From assembly GCA_964015035.1 (NCBI GenBank), contig CAXHCA010000002.1, positions 58,505-122,504 of the forward strand: DNA of 64,000 nt, in the 5' to 3' direction. Both the position numbers and the translations under genes were made by a program. Under the pieces are notes generated by a model, which saw only the letters and a list, made by a program, of their open reading frames with translations, ran no database searches and had not been told where the DNA came from. Below, in pieces: positions 51,505-61,635 of this stretch (position 1 is its first letter; each line of letters starts with the position of its first letter). The stretch is from BQJU01 sp964015035. GTDB taxonomy: Bacteria > Bacteroidota > Bacteroidia > Chitinophagales > Saprospiraceae.

Positions 51505-53493
51505 CTTGATCAGGCGCTGATAGTCCAGCACATTTCCTTTCAAGTCGCGAAATTTCACAAAGTAAGTTCCGGAAGGCAATTGATTCATTTCAATCGGCGC
51601 GCCGCTTTGCACCAACCGACTTATTGCCAGGCGACCATCCAGGTGGTAAATATCGATCATAAGATCAATTTGATCTGATGCGTTTACCGTTAAGGCCCCG
51701 CTAACCGGGTTAGGAAAAATCTCGAGATCAGAACCCCCAAACAGATCAACCGTCACGACCTTCGAATACTCATATTGGCCATCAAAGTCCACCTGTTGCA
51801 AACGGTAATAATGCTTTCCGGCGGCAGGGCGTAGGTGTTCGAATCGGTAGGACTGCGGTATGCTGGTCGTTCCATGGCCGGAAACTGTGCCAATGGCTGT
51901 GAAATGGCGGCCATCCAGGCTATGTTCTACGCTAAAGTAGTCATTGTTCAATTCAGTTGCCGTCTCCCAGGATAATTGGATGTTTTGCCCTTTGTTGACA
52001 GCCGAAAATCGTGTAAGCTCAACGGGCAACACATCACTGATGGTCACTTCCTGGCAGGCAACATCCGGCAAGTTTGCACAGGCATCCAAGACGGACAAGC
52101 AGGCTGTAAAGGTTCCATTTGAAGTGTAGGTATGGGAGGCCGTTGCCATCATCGAAGGTGTGGAACTGGTCCCATCGCCAAAATTCCATTCGTAGAAGGT
52201 GGCATCTGTAGAGTTGCTGCCGTCAAAGGTCACAATCGGATCATTGGTATCATCAAAATCTGCGGGCGCAAAACTGGCCGTGGGGATGGTGCCGTTGGTA
52301 ACGGTGAGGTAGGTCTCGCCAATGAAGACGTCTTGATCTGTAGCAGTTACATTTAAAATTACTTTGAAAACTAAATTTATTGTTCCTATTGGAGGTGTTA
52401 GTGAAAAACACTTCAGATTAAGCGAATCTCCACTAGTATTGATATCAGAAGCAGTGAGTTGACCTAGAAGTTCTGATGAGGTTGTTCCTCCACCCATGTC
52501 ATATAGGACTCTGAAATCTAAACTACCCATCCCTGCAAACGCATTATCAAGTGCTGCCGGGGCCATCCAGCGATAACAAATCTCTAAATCGGTGTAATCA
52601 CAAGTGATATTCACTGGTTTGAATTGCATGGCAGGGTAATTGATCCCTTCAATTCTATCTAAAACACCCATTTTATCACCCCAAAATGGGTAATGGTAAT
52701 TATTGTGGCCCGGATAGTCCACAATTAAAACATCCTGACTAGCCATCAAATCAATCTCCAACTCATCTGCTACTTCTTCAAAGGCTGTATATTTTAATAG
52801 ATTATTCGGTAAATCCGGGTAATCATTGGTTGATTCAGTCGTTAGTGCATCCAGTTCTGTAGCGGTCAAGGTATTATCCGGCGATAATACAAATTTATCC
52901 AGGCAAAAACCGGCTTCTCTGGGATTGAAAATCAAGGTCGCGACTTGATCAATTTCGGATGCTGTCACCGAATAGACACCGGTAAAACTTCCCTGATCTG
53001 GCACCATACCGGAGAGGTCGCCGACCATTTCCCAGTTGTAGCTTCCATCGGCGGTATTTCCTTCAAAGTAGGATCGAATGGGGGTGTTAAAATCATTGGC
53101 CACATACACCTCATCGCTGCTAGCATTGAGCGCTTTGTAGCGAATGTACAGGTAATAATCATCATCCTGCTCCAGATACATATAGAAGTAAGCTTTGGCT
53201 TCTTGTAATAGCGCAGAAAATTCTCCAGGAGAGCTATCATCTGTTCCTCCGGTGGCTTGAAGTGCTTCTCCTCCGGAAGCATCGACATCAGCCACAACAG
53301 CCCAATTTCGAGTGTCGCCCGTGGTCTTATCCGTAATCAAAGACGCATTTTCCGCTTCGATCACAATTTCTTTGTTCATGGGGTCCGCACTTTGGATAAA
53401 AACTTGTGGAGTGAGCTGTGCCCAAAGATGGGTAGTGGCAAATAGCATTGCCATGGTGCATAACGCACCAGTCAGTGTGTGTAGTTTTTTCAT
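51499..53493 (-). CDS. Secreted CBM6-like, PKD and T9SS type A sorting-domain protein
   Basis: ATG at 53493 (MKKLHTLTG) gives 664 residues with signal peptide (about 1-26). An N-terminal domain starting EIVIEAENASLITDK has the CBM6-like EAEN opening. Its middle is uncharacterised; a PKD domain follows (about 420-490; TFYEWNFGDGTSSTP, HTYTSNGTFTACLSV), then a fibronectin-like segment (VELTRFSAVNKGQNIQLSWE), and the type IX C-terminal domain (about 590-664; LEIFPNPVSGALTVNA, LPSGTYFVKFRD). Surface carbohydrate binding is likely but no catalytic site is visible. Convergent with pgl. Confidence 0.9.
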   Translation of the reverse strand: MKKLHTLTGALCTMAMLFATTHLWAQLTPQVFIQSADPMNKEIVIEAENASLITDKTTGDTRNWAVVADVDASGGEALQATGGTDDSSPGEFSALLQEAKAYFYMYLEQDDDYYLYIRYKALNASSDEVYVANDFNTPIRSYFEGNTADGSYNWEMVGDLSGMVPDQGSFTGVYSVTASEIDQVATLIFNPREAGFCLDKFVLSPDNTLTATELDALTTESTNDYPDLPNNLLKYTAFEEVADELEIDLMASQDVLIVDYPGHNNYHYPFWGDKMGVLDRIEGINYPAMQFKPVNITCDYTDLEICYRWMAPAALDNAFAGMGSLDFRVLYDMGGGTTSSELLGQLTASDINTSGDSLNLKCFSLTPPIGTINLVFKVILNVTATDQDVFIGETYLTVTNGTIPTASFAPADFDDTNDPIVTFDGSNSTDATFYEWNFGDGTSSTPSMMATASHTYTSNGTFTACLSVLDACANLPDVACQEVTISDVLPVELTRFSAVNKGQNIQLSWETATELNNDYFSVEHSLDGRHFTAIGTVSGHGTTSIPQSYRFEHLRPAAGKHYYRLQQVDFDGQYEYSKVVTVDLFGGSDLEIFPNPVSGALTVNASDQIDLMIDIYHLDGRLAISRLVQSGAPIEMNQLPSGTYFVKFRDLKGNVLDYQRLIKL

Positions 53494-53780
53494 AGAAGTA
53501 GCGTTTTGGAACAAACCCTATTTTGGATGAGTGGTTCATTCCTATTAGCAAATAGCAAAAATGCTTTAATGCCAGAATTATGGTTTTGCAGGTGCCGCCT
53601 CCAGGCACCAATACGGGAGCAATTAATTACTTCCGATAGTTTTATTGTAAAGGGTAAATGCTACTAATTAATCCCTAAGGAATAAAAAATAAAAGTATCA
53701 CCTCCTCGGGGATACAAGATAAGAAGGGAGAAATCGTGCCTGTTTTGGGCAAGATTAGGGCGTAGACAGAAAGGGTGATT

Positions 53781-53939
53781 TTACATGCTATCCAATGCTC
53801 TCACCAGGTAAGTCAGCACAAATGGCAAGCCTACCCAGAAGAATGCAGGCAAAAATGCCAGCAGTAGAATTGTCCCCACCAGAGAAACCAGCGTCAACAA
53901 CCAATCTGTTCTAGTCGATTTATTTTGAGTCGTTTCCAT
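53781..53939 (-). CDS. 52-residue predicted membrane protein
   Basis: Translation of the minus strand from ATG at 53939 gives METTQNKSTRTDWLLTLVSL..., ending RALDSM and TAA at 53781. Residues about 13-47 are strongly hydrophobic (LLTLVSLVGTILLLAFLPAF, FWVGLPFVLTYLV) and break at LP, so one hairpin or two short helices. A perfect -7 element (TAGCTTTG) lies 18 bp upstream. There is no similarity I can name. The 267-bp spacer to its right end (53515-53780) has one hairpin (GGTGCC/GGCACC near 53592) and nothing else. Confidence 0.6.
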   Translation of the reverse strand: METTQNKSTRTDWLLTLVSLVGTILLLAFLPAFFWVGLPFVLTYLVRALDSM

Positions 53940-53957
53940 TATCGATTCATTTTGCTG

Positions 53958-53965
53958 CAAAGCTA
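53958..53965 (-). promoter_or_regulatory. -7 element of the small membrane protein gene
   Basis: CAAAGCTA on the plus strand reads TAGCTTTG on the minus strand. TGG occupies the -33 place, one change from TTG. Predicted leader about 12 nt. Confidence 0.45.
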
Positions 53966-54089
53966 AAAAGTAATTTTTTTATATCCCAGCTATTGGCGAG
54001 AATTTGTTGGACGTAAAAGAAATGAGTTACCCCAGGTATGGAGTAACTCATGAGAGGGCGCGCTTTTTTTTGAACCTGCAGTTGTTAAT

Positions 54090-57000
54090 TTATCTAACCA
54101 TTAGTTTGGCAGCAGCCACCTGTAAACCTTGGTGTTCAAGCCTCAGCCAGTAGAATCCTGCCGGCAGGTGATGTATTTGAAAATCATACTGGTTGCCATA
54201 AAATCCAGTTTGGTAAACGGGTTGGCCCAGGCCATCAAAAAGCTGAAGGGTATAATGTTTGCTATGTCCTCCGTCCAATAGCAAGTGGATTTGGCCACTC
54301 GTCGGATTAGGGGAAAGGGTCATTTTCCGGAAGGGAGCCTCCGCATGCAACACCTGATCGATGACTTCCAGATTATTTTCGCCTATGCGGTGGAATACGG
54401 TATTGGTCATCACTACCTCATTGAAATCAAAATAAATGCCTGCCCGATTTTCAATAACGGCTTCCAACGGAAGGTCTGCTTTTTGATCAATGCGGAAGGT
54501 GACAAAACCTTGGGATGCTTCGAAGTTGGTGGTACTATCAGGCAGCAGGATGTTGTCAAAATTGAAGATCAAGATATTTCCTTCCTCCAGGTTGTACGTG
54601 TAATGGTGACTGGCCCCCTCCACTTTGATGCTGGCCGCATCCAGGAAGGATGATAAAGTATCTTTCAATACTACCCGGAAGGCGGTGTCTGTGCCCGTGT
54701 TTTGAAAACGGATGGTATACTCAATATCCGTATTAGCATAAATGTAATGCTCCTCGCCGTAGCCTTTTGGCAGCGCCATTTTGTCATTAGGATCATAGGA
54801 AAAGACATTTTCATCACAATCAATATCGATAAAATCATCTTCGTCATCCGGTGGAAAGGCAGTTACGAAACCAGTGCTGAAGTCGCCATTATTGTTGGCG
54901 CCACAGCCCTCTACCGTAGCGTTGGGCATCGAAAAGCCTGGATGGTAAGGCACTTGCATGACTTCCAGCCGGTAGGTAGAGCCGTTGGCTGGAAAAATAA
55001 CGTCGTAATCCTCCCCTGCATCCAGTTGTACGGTGTCGGGGCTTGGAATGAACATGACCCCATCTTCAATGACGATGAATTTTGAGGAGGTATCCATATT
55101 ACCCGTACCTTCATTGGTGATGGTAAAGACTACCTCTTCATTGGTTTCATCGCACAATCCCTCCACTCGCAGGCTGGCGCCGGTCCAGAGTTCATTGGGT
55201 GCTTCACAGGGTTCACTGGGCGTAATAGTGGCTTCTACACAATGGGTTTGCCCCAATTCGGCATCACAGCTGATCATTACTGTGATCCAAAAACTGGCGA
55301 TGTCTCCCTCAAAAATATTGCCGACCTCAAAGGTCAACTCATTATCATTTTCTTCACTTACCGGTATTGTTGCAGAAACAAAGGTCATTAATGGATCCAG
55401 CGTGACCACGATGGTGGCATCAGTGGCCAGGTCTGTACCCGTTAAATTGTTGTAGTTTACCCGATAGGTTGCAGACTGACAAAGGCGTAGCGGGGTAGAA
55501 TTATTGATGTACACTTCCAGTTCAGGACAACCTTCCTCGTGTTGCAGCGGCAAGTCCTGCTCAATGACTTCCCCTTCGGTATCAATGATCACGGTATAGG
55601 AAGGTTGGCAAGGCAACCACAGAGCATTGGGGAGAATGACAGACACTTCATAAGTTCCGAGGGGTAATTCTGCATTGTAAAAGCCACCATTTTGGGTGAA
55701 TCGGTAATATCTATCGGTGCCATTGTCAAATTGCACTACAAAGTTGGTCAATCCCAATTCGCCATTATCATACAAACAATTGCCTTCATCCCGGAATACA
55801 TGACCGCGGATATTGGCGCAAGTTGTGTTTTCAAAATCAATGACTACGCTAGAAATTGCGGTACACCCGGTTGTTTCATCGGTGACCCTTAGTTGATAAA
55901 TGCCGCCATCTCCGTGATCGTAGGTCAGATAGAGGTTGAAGGTCGCATTGGCCGTAGAGCCATCGGGCAAGATCCAGTCATAAACCACCGGAAAACCTAC
56001 GTTAATCCCCTCATTGTGCAAAATGACGGTATCGCAGCCATAGTATTCTAAACTGATTTCTGCGGCGGGTAACTCATACTCAAAGACTTGTGCAAAGTCC
56101 TCGGAATAGCAGTCGGGTTCGGCAGTATTGGTGACCCGTAGTGTGTAAGTACCCGGTTCGGTCACTACCGGATTGAGTTGGGTAGACGTAAAATTGTTGG
56201 GCCCACTCCATTCCTGCGTAATGTTGGGGCCGGTGGTGGTGGAGGGCATCCCCATACCCAGGGTGGCAGGACCATTGCAATTCAGAAATAAATCTGGCCC
56301 CGCATTGGCAATCAGGTCGGAGGTGACCAGTGTCGTGGCAAAACCGGTGCAACCTTCAGCGTCAGTCACGAAGAGGGTATACAAACCTGGCGCATAGACT
56401 TGCACTCCTTGTGTTGTTTCAATGGTATTACCGTTTTCATCTTCCCAAACGAAGGTGTACATTTCGGTGCCGGTAAGCGGGGTGCCAAAAATGAATACCC
56501 CTTCATTGCCACAAGAGATATTGTAGGTAGGGGGAAGATCGATTTGAACAGGAGTCCCTGGCTCGATTTCGTAGCAGGTTTCATTAGAACACCCTGTACT
56601 TTGGTCGGTCACGGTAATACAATAAATGCCTGGTACAAAGATGGTAATGTTAGGCGCAGTAGATCCGTTTGACCAAGTATATTCCGCAAATTGTGGATCA
56701 ATATCGGTCTGAGCAGTGAGCGTCAACGTACCATTTCCACAGCCAATTTCACCATCAGCGACGATCTCCAGGGAAGGAATAGTCGTGTCTTCTTCGACCA
56801 CCACCTGATTGGTTTGTGAACATCCATTTTGATCAACGGCGGTCAATTCATATACCCCGGGTTGAGTAACCAAAATAGTGCTGTCATTTGTAAGAAATAC
56901 ACCATTCAATTCCCAGGTCAAGTCGAAAGGGCCAGCACCGGTGATGTAACAATCCATCCAGTATTCGCTGAAATTGCAGTTCAGTACCGCTTGACCACAG

Positions 57001-57425
57001 CTTTGAAAAATGGGCTGGCTAAACTTGATGGGCGTACCCGGTGAAACCGATAAACATTCATCATTGAGGTCTACATTTCCGGTGCCATCGTTCTGACCCG
57101 CGATAGCGGAGACGTAATAAATCACGTTGGGCTGCATTGCTCCCTGAAAGGTAAAATCCAGATCGTTGCGGATCTCGAAGATGGTGCCCAGGGATGCTCC
57201 CGGGTTGGAATGTAAGACAAACTGGAGCAGGTCATCTGTTTCAAGCGTGGCGTCTTCATTAAAGGTAGCCGTGAGGGTTTCCTCTACACAACCGAGGAGC
57301 GGCGTATCGTCCATGCTTCCGGCAGCGGTGTTGCATTGTGCTTGCAGGTGCTGGGTAAAACCGATTATCAAAACAAGTAGAATCGTGGTAATCTGGATCA
57401 ATTTTTTCATAATGGATTTTTTCAT
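54090..57425 (-). CDS. Large secreted repeat protein with DUF11/DUF7619-like and T9SS type A end
   Basis: 1,111 residues from ATG at 57425 (MKKSIMKKLIQITT); ATG at 57410 is equally possible. Signal peptide ends HLQAQ. About 70-560 hold Ig-like units with CxxxYxW and PGxYxxxV patterns (for example QPGVYELTAVDQNGC). About 580-930 hold beta-sandwich and DUF11-like units. About 920-1030 match the conserved YDPNDKMALPKGYG ... IEYTIRFQNTGTDTAF domain (DUF7619 type). The last 75 residues are a T9SS type A sorting domain (MTLSPNPTSGQIHLLLDGGH, LPAGFYWLRLEHQG). Surface role, possibly adhesive; no enzyme motif. Confidence 0.9.
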   Translation of the reverse strand: MKKSIMKKLIQITTILLVLIIGFTQHLQAQCNTAAGSMDDTPLLGCVEETLTATFNEDATLETDDLLQFVLHSNPGASLGTIFEIRNDLDFTFQGAMQPNVIYYVSAIAGQNDGTGNVDLNDECLSVSPGTPIKFSQPIFQSCGQAVLNCNFSEYWMDCYITGAGPFDLTWELNGVFLTNDSTILVTQPGVYELTAVDQNGCSQTNQVVVEEDTTIPSLEIVADGEIGCGNGTLTLTAQTDIDPQFAEYTWSNGSTAPNITIFVPGIYCITVTDQSTGCSNETCYEIEPGTPVQIDLPPTYNISCGNEGVFIFGTPLTGTEMYTFVWEDENGNTIETTQGVQVYAPGLYTLFVTDAEGCTGFATTLVTSDLIANAGPDLFLNCNGPATLGMGMPSTTTGPNITQEWSGPNNFTSTQLNPVVTEPGTYTLRVTNTAEPDCYSEDFAQVFEYELPAAEISLEYYGCDTVILHNEGINVGFPVVYDWILPDGSTANATFNLYLTYDHGDGGIYQLRVTDETTGCTAISSVVIDFENTTCANIRGHVFRDEGNCLYDNGELGLTNFVVQFDNGTDRYYRFTQNGGFYNAELPLGTYEVSVILPNALWLPCQPSYTVIIDTEGEVIEQDLPLQHEEGCPELEVYINNSTPLRLCQSATYRVNYNNLTGTDLATDATIVVTLDPLMTFVSATIPVSEENDNELTFEVGNIFEGDIASFWITVMISCDAELGQTHCVEATITPSEPCEAPNELWTGASLRVEGLCDETNEEVVFTITNEGTGNMDTSSKFIVIEDGVMFIPSPDTVQLDAGEDYDVIFPANGSTYRLEVMQVPYHPGFSMPNATVEGCGANNNGDFSTGFVTAFPPDDEDDFIDIDCDENVFSYDPNDKMALPKGYGEEHYIYANTDIEYTIRFQNTGTDTAFRVVLKDTLSSFLDAASIKVEGASHHYTYNLEEGNILIFNFDNILLPDSTTNFEASQGFVTFRIDQKADLPLEAVIENRAGIYFDFNEVVMTNTVFHRIGENNLEVIDQVLHAEAPFRKMTLSPNPTSGQIHLLLDGGHSKHYTLQLFDGLGQPVYQTGFYGNQYDFQIHHLPAGFYWLRLEHQGLQVAAAKLMVR

Positions 57426-57565
57426 TATTTGACGGTATAAAGATTCACCCATTCCCCAGGAAAGACAAACACATTTTTTGATTATTATTGATTCAATAAT
57501 TGATATATTTGACCATATAGGCTTATATTTAAAGGAGTAATTATTTTATGTTATTGAATACATAT

Positions 57566-57573
57566 AATTTTGT
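57566..57573 (+). promoter_or_regulatory. -7 element upstream of the helical protein gene
   Basis: TAATTTTG, perfect TAnnTTTG; no clear -33. Predicted leader about 40 nt before the ATG at 57618. Confidence 0.3.
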
Positions 57574-57617
57574 TTAAAATGAAAACACTGCGAAATCCAG
57601 CAAAATAGCCCATTATT

Positions 57618-59024
57618 ATGCAAAATACCCTGATTTACGAACTGCTTGCCGCGTTGGATCATACCGAAATCAGGGAGATGGAGCGATTTCTGAACTCGCC
57701 CTATCACAATCAGCGGGAGGATCTGTATCTGCTTTTTTCTTATTTATCGACCTGCATTCATGAATTGCATGTCATTCCCGGCGCTGAACAATGTTGTCGT
57801 AAAATTTGGCCGGGAGTAGCCCCGGATTTGGCTAAGCTGCGCTTATTGCAAACCTACCTGTTGCGATTAGCGGAGCAGTTTTTAATGTTGCAGGACATTC
57901 GGCGCCAGCCAGACAATTATCAGCATCATCTACTGACCGCTTACCGCAAAAAGGGATTGCAACGCCATTTTCAAAAAGCCTTGCGCAAGCAACAAAAGCA
58001 GTTAGAGGAGGCTCCTTTTCGGCATGCGGAGCATTACCTGGCAGCTTATTATCTGGAGCAGGAACGCTATCACTGGACTTCCGCTACGGGGCGGACGCAA
58101 GCACTTAATATTCAAGAGCTGGAAGATCAATTGCACCATAGCCTATTGGCCATGAAGCTAAAGCAGGCCTGTTTTTCAATGGCGCATCAAAATGTCTATA
58201 ATGCAGCCTATCGGCTGGAGATGATGGAGGCCGTTCTGCATTCGGCATCTCAGCCGGAGCAACAAAAAGTACCTGCCATAGCGGTATATTATCACTGTTT
58301 TCAAACGCTTAGTTTTCCTGAAGATGAGCGTTATTTTGCGAATTTTAAACAACATCTCTTTCTGCATGTAGATCGTTTCCCACGAGAAGAAATGCGAGAT
58401 TTATACCTCCTGGCTATCAATTATTGTATCCGGCAATTGAATGCGAACCAGGCTGCTTTTTTGGGAGAAGCGCTCGACCTGTATCAGAAGGGCCTGAAAA
58501 GTGATTTATTGATGGAAAAAGGCCAACTTTCCCGGTTTACCTACAACAATATTGTGGGCATTGCCATACGAGCCGGGGAATGGCAATGGGCGGAGCATTT
58601 TGTACATCAGTACCAGCCACATCTGGAAGCGGAATACCGGGATGTGACCTTCCAGCTGTGCGCCGCGCGTTTGGCCTTTGCCCGCCAGGCCTACGAACAA
58701 GCCCTGATGCACCTGCAAAAGGCCGATTACCGGGATTTGATCAATAATATGGTGGGAAAAATTTTGCAATTAAAAATCTACTACGAGCTTCAAGAATTTG
58801 ATCTTTTACACACCCATTTAAATACGACTTACACCTTCGTGCGCCGCAACAAAAAGATCAGTTACCACCTGCGCAATTATCACAATATCCTTCAACTGAC
58901 GGGCAAATTATTGAAAGTAAATCCCTATGATAAAGCGGAGAAAGAAGCACTCCGAACACAAATTTTGCAGAAAGACCCACTAACGGAGAAGGACTGGTTA
59001 TTGGAGAAGCTAGAGGAGGCGTGA
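57618..59024 (+). CDS. 468-residue helical protein of unknown function
   Basis: No signal peptide or membrane segment. The chain is almost wholly helical with aromatic and Leu spacing like TPR-type solenoids (for example RLLQTYLLRLAEQFLMLQDI, YEQALMHLQKADYRDLINNM). The N-terminal motif EIREMERFLNSPYHNQREDL is one I associate with a paralogous family of uncharacterised proteins in Saprospiria. The C-terminal LRNYHNILQLTGKLLKVNPY is also regular. It stands between divergent secreted-protein genes, so no role is suggested by context. Confidence 0.8.
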   Translation: MQNTLIYELLAALDHTEIREMERFLNSPYHNQREDLYLLFSYLSTCIHELHVIPGAEQCCRKIWPGVAPDLAKLRLLQTYLLRLAEQFLMLQDIRRQPDNYQHHLLTAYRKKGLQRHFQKALRKQQKQLEEAPFRHAEHYLAAYYLEQERYHWTSATGRTQALNIQELEDQLHHSLLAMKLKQACFSMAHQNVYNAAYRLEMMEAVLHSASQPEQQKVPAIAVYYHCFQTLSFPEDERYFANFKQHLFLHVDRFPREEMRDLYLLAINYCIRQLNANQAAFLGEALDLYQKGLKSDLLMEKGQLSRFTYNNIVGIAIRAGEWQWAEHFVHQYQPHLEAEYRDVTFQLCAARLAFARQAYEQALMHLQKADYRDLINNMVGKILQLKIYYELQEFDLLHTHLNTTYTFVRRNKKISYHLRNYHNILQLTGKLLKVNPYDKAEKEALRTQILQKDPLTEKDWLLEKLEEA

Positions 59025-59109
59025 TGGTTGTTCTAGTTGGGTGAAATTTATTTTATCCTGCAACAAATCCGTACCGACCAAAATAAATTTTGGCCAACCA
59101 GATAGGCAA

Positions 59110-59790
59110 CTACTGCACTACAAACTGCCGACTGCCCTGCAACTGTGCCCCTTCCCAATACTGTAAAAAGTACACCCCTTTGGGCCAGTCGTACACCGGC
59201 GGGATTTGTGTGACATCATTTTGGGTAGCCGCAAAGGCCTTGACTGCCTTGCCTGCGGCATTGAGGATGGTGAAGTGGCCGTTTTGGGGTAAAGATCTGG
59301 CCTGATAGTAGATATTGAGGTAATCACTCACCGGGTTGGGGTACAACACCAACTTGAAGTCCTCATCCGCAGCCTCCTCCAGATCATTGATGAGGTGGCA
59401 GCCGGGTACCAGACAACCGTGTTGATCAACCTTGATCAGCCAGGCTTGCTGTGGATAGGCCGGACCATTTAACTCTTTTGCTTGCCCTACCATGATAAAA
59501 CCACCATCGGAGGTTTCTTTTACATCGTAGAGGTAATGGTGTACATTTGTTGGTTCGAGAATACGCAATTTACGGCTCCATAAACTATCTCCTTCAGGAG
59601 AAGCTTTCACTAACCAACCAAACAAGTCTGCTGTAAAATCAGGGTAATCTTCGTAATAATAACCGGTTGCGGCATAACCACTTCCATCGGAAACCGTAAT
59701 GATTTTATTTAAAGTGTTAAAATAAGTGGGCGCAGTAGGATCTCTAAATTCACACTCCCACTCCATTTGCCGACTGGCATCCAGTTTGAG
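59110..59790 (-). pseudogene. 3' remnant of a T9SS type A secreted protein
   Basis: The reading frame gives delta-60-like repeat pieces (LKLDASRQMEWECEF, IITVSDGSGYAATGYY, VKETSDGGFIMVGQAKEL) and a complete T9SS type A domain (LVLYPNPVSDYLNIYYQA, WPKGVYFLQYWEG). The protein-like sequence stops abruptly at about 59790, where a hairpin-bearing repeat begins; there is no signal peptide and no earlier domain. A normal member would begin several hundred residues upstream. So the 5' part has been lost or displaced. An in-frame ATG at 59811 lies in the repeat and is unlikely to be the original start. Confidence 0.7.
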
Positions 59791-60159
59791 GCTTCTTTGG
59801 CATCGCCCCAAAGAAGCAAAAGTCTAGGCTGTACCCGGCCCTTAACGCTGCGAAGAACTCCAAAAGCCAAAAGGGAAAAAACTCGCCCGATCGTGCCCGG
59901 TCTTGCTCTTGATTGCAGGAACGATCTATCTTTTTGCCAGCTCATATCAGGGATTTGGCACAAACAGTTACCATCACTTTTCACCATTTTGCAGTGAAAA
60001 ATGAAGTTTTTCGCCGCAAAAAATCTTGTCTCCCAAAATCAACATCTGGTGTAGCTCTTTTAAAGAAACCGCAAAGTTTCTGCAAAAGTAACTTGGCGGC
60101 TTTTGCGCTCCGTATGTTCACACCAAGTCGAGAAGCACATTGCCTATTTAGCAGCAGGC
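59791..60159. repeat. Non-coding repeat-like segment that cuts the T9SS gene
   Basis: Starts with the perfect hairpin GCTTCTTTGG (59791-59800) / CCAAAGAAGC (59808-59817). A second one is TCACTTTTCAC (59974-59984) / GTGAAAAATGA (59994-60004), one mismatch. No frame reads as a protein. It runs to the stop codon of the O-antigen ligase gene at 60160. Confidence 0.5.
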
Positions 60160-61635
60160 TTATTTCTCAAGCTTTAAACTCCCCAACTGCCGCTCCCTCC
60201 CATTGGCCAAGTCCAGATTCACCAGAATAGCCATACACATAAAAAAGAAGGAACCCACCTTGTCGGTTTCGATCATGTCGTTGATCAGGAGGAAGGCATC
60301 GATGACTACGATGGTCAGAAGCACCATCATCACCAGTCGCTTGCGGTGAGGGTCGATGGTTTGGTGGTAGATTTTTTCACCGCGGATGAGGACGTAAAAA
60401 CTGAGTACAAAAAAGATGATCAACCCGATAATGCCCTGTTCCACCAACGTCATCAGAAAGTAGCTGTGAATGCCGGAGTTGTCCACATTATTACTCACGT
60501 AGGTCTGAAAACTGGTGACGGTATAGGATTTGTAGAAGTTGACAAAATTACCGGGTCCAAACCCCAGAATGGGATTATCACCACTCATGTGGAACCCGGC
60601 TACCCAGCGGTATACCCGTTCCATGGTGGAAATATCTTCCATTTTATACGTCGCCTCAATCAGGTTGTCGAAGCTCTCATGGGTGATAGTCCGATCGAAG
60701 TTGGGTGCATATTCCAGGTAGGTATTGTCATTGACCATATACACGATGCCAAGCATGGCCACGATCAGGCTGCCAAACAAGACATATCTGATTAATTTAA
60801 AATGAAAAACGAGAAAAGCCGCCACACTCAACATCAATGCAATGTAGGCAGCGCGAGTGTAAGTCAGGTACACCGCCAGTAGCAAAAACGCCGTACAGCC
60901 CACCAAAAACCACCATTTTAGGCTTTGGGGTTTATACCAACTTCTGGCAATCCACAACCAAGGGAAAAACAGGGTCAGGGTAGCTGCATAATTCACGTGG
61001 TTACGCTGAAAAGGGTAAAGCACTGCATTTACACTATGAAAGGCAAAGCCAAAGGCGGCGTGCCGCACCAGGATCACGGCCACCGTAAAGACCAATGGGA
61101 TCAGGATCAGCCAAAACAGGGTGCGAATGTGTTTTTCGGTTTTGATCAGGTGCCCGGCCAGGAAATAAAAAACGACGATATACCAGGTTTTGGCCAGCGA
61201 AAATTTGATCGACACAAACAATAACTCGGACGTAATGGTAGTGGCGTAAATCCAGGTCAGGTGCAGCAGCAGGATCAGCGTAATCGGGTGGCGAAAAAAG
61301 GGCGTGTTCAGACGGTCGGTGCGGCTTGCGCCAAATAGTAAGGCAATCAGCATCAAACCCACCATGAGCGGCTCGGTAGGCAGGTCGGTGCCAAAACCAT
61401 TAGGCAGGTGAAATTCGGTCGACAGTGGGATACAGGCAATGAGCAGGTAAAACACCTTACGGAAATCGACGATGCTGACAAAAAGCAGTAACAAAAAGGC
61501 CGGAATGCCCACCATGAAATACCAGCTGCCGATGATGCCGACAAACAGAGAGATCAGCGTAATTGCCGCAAAGCCATAATACATTTGCTGCTGCTGATCG
61601 CCGGATTTCAATATGGACAGGACCTTACTTACCAT
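60160..61635 (-). CDS. O-antigen ligase/polymerase-type membrane protein (Wzy_C family)
   Basis: 491 residues with about 11-12 hydrophobic segments. The large loop around residues 320-400 has the family's pattern, with HMSGDNPILGFGPGNFVNFY and DNSGIHSYFLMTLVEQGIIG, as in WaaL/Wzy proteins that join or polymerise glycans at the outer face of the inner membrane. It overlaps Wzz by 11 bp. Which of ligase or polymerase it is cannot be told from sequence alone. Confidence 0.9.
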   Translation of the reverse strand: MVSKVLSILKSGDQQQQMYYGFAAITLISLFVGIIGSWYFMVGIPAFLLLLFVSIVDFRKVFYLLIACIPLSTEFHLPNGFGTDLPTEPLMVGLMLIALLFGASRTDRLNTPFFRHPITLILLLHLTWIYATTITSELLFVSIKFSLAKTWYIVVFYFLAGHLIKTEKHIRTLFWLILIPLVFTVAVILVRHAAFGFAFHSVNAVLYPFQRNHVNYAATLTLFFPWLWIARSWYKPQSLKWWFLVGCTAFLLLAVYLTYTRAAYIALMLSVAAFLVFHFKLIRYVLFGSLIVAMLGIVYMVNDNTYLEYAPNFDRTITHESFDNLIEATYKMEDISTMERVYRWVAGFHMSGDNPILGFGPGNFVNFYKSYTVTSFQTYVSNNVDNSGIHSYFLMTLVEQGIIGLIIFFVLSFYVLIRGEKIYHQTIDPHRKRLVMMVLLTIVVIDAFLLINDMIETDKVGSFFFMCMAILVNLDLANGRERQLGSLKLEK

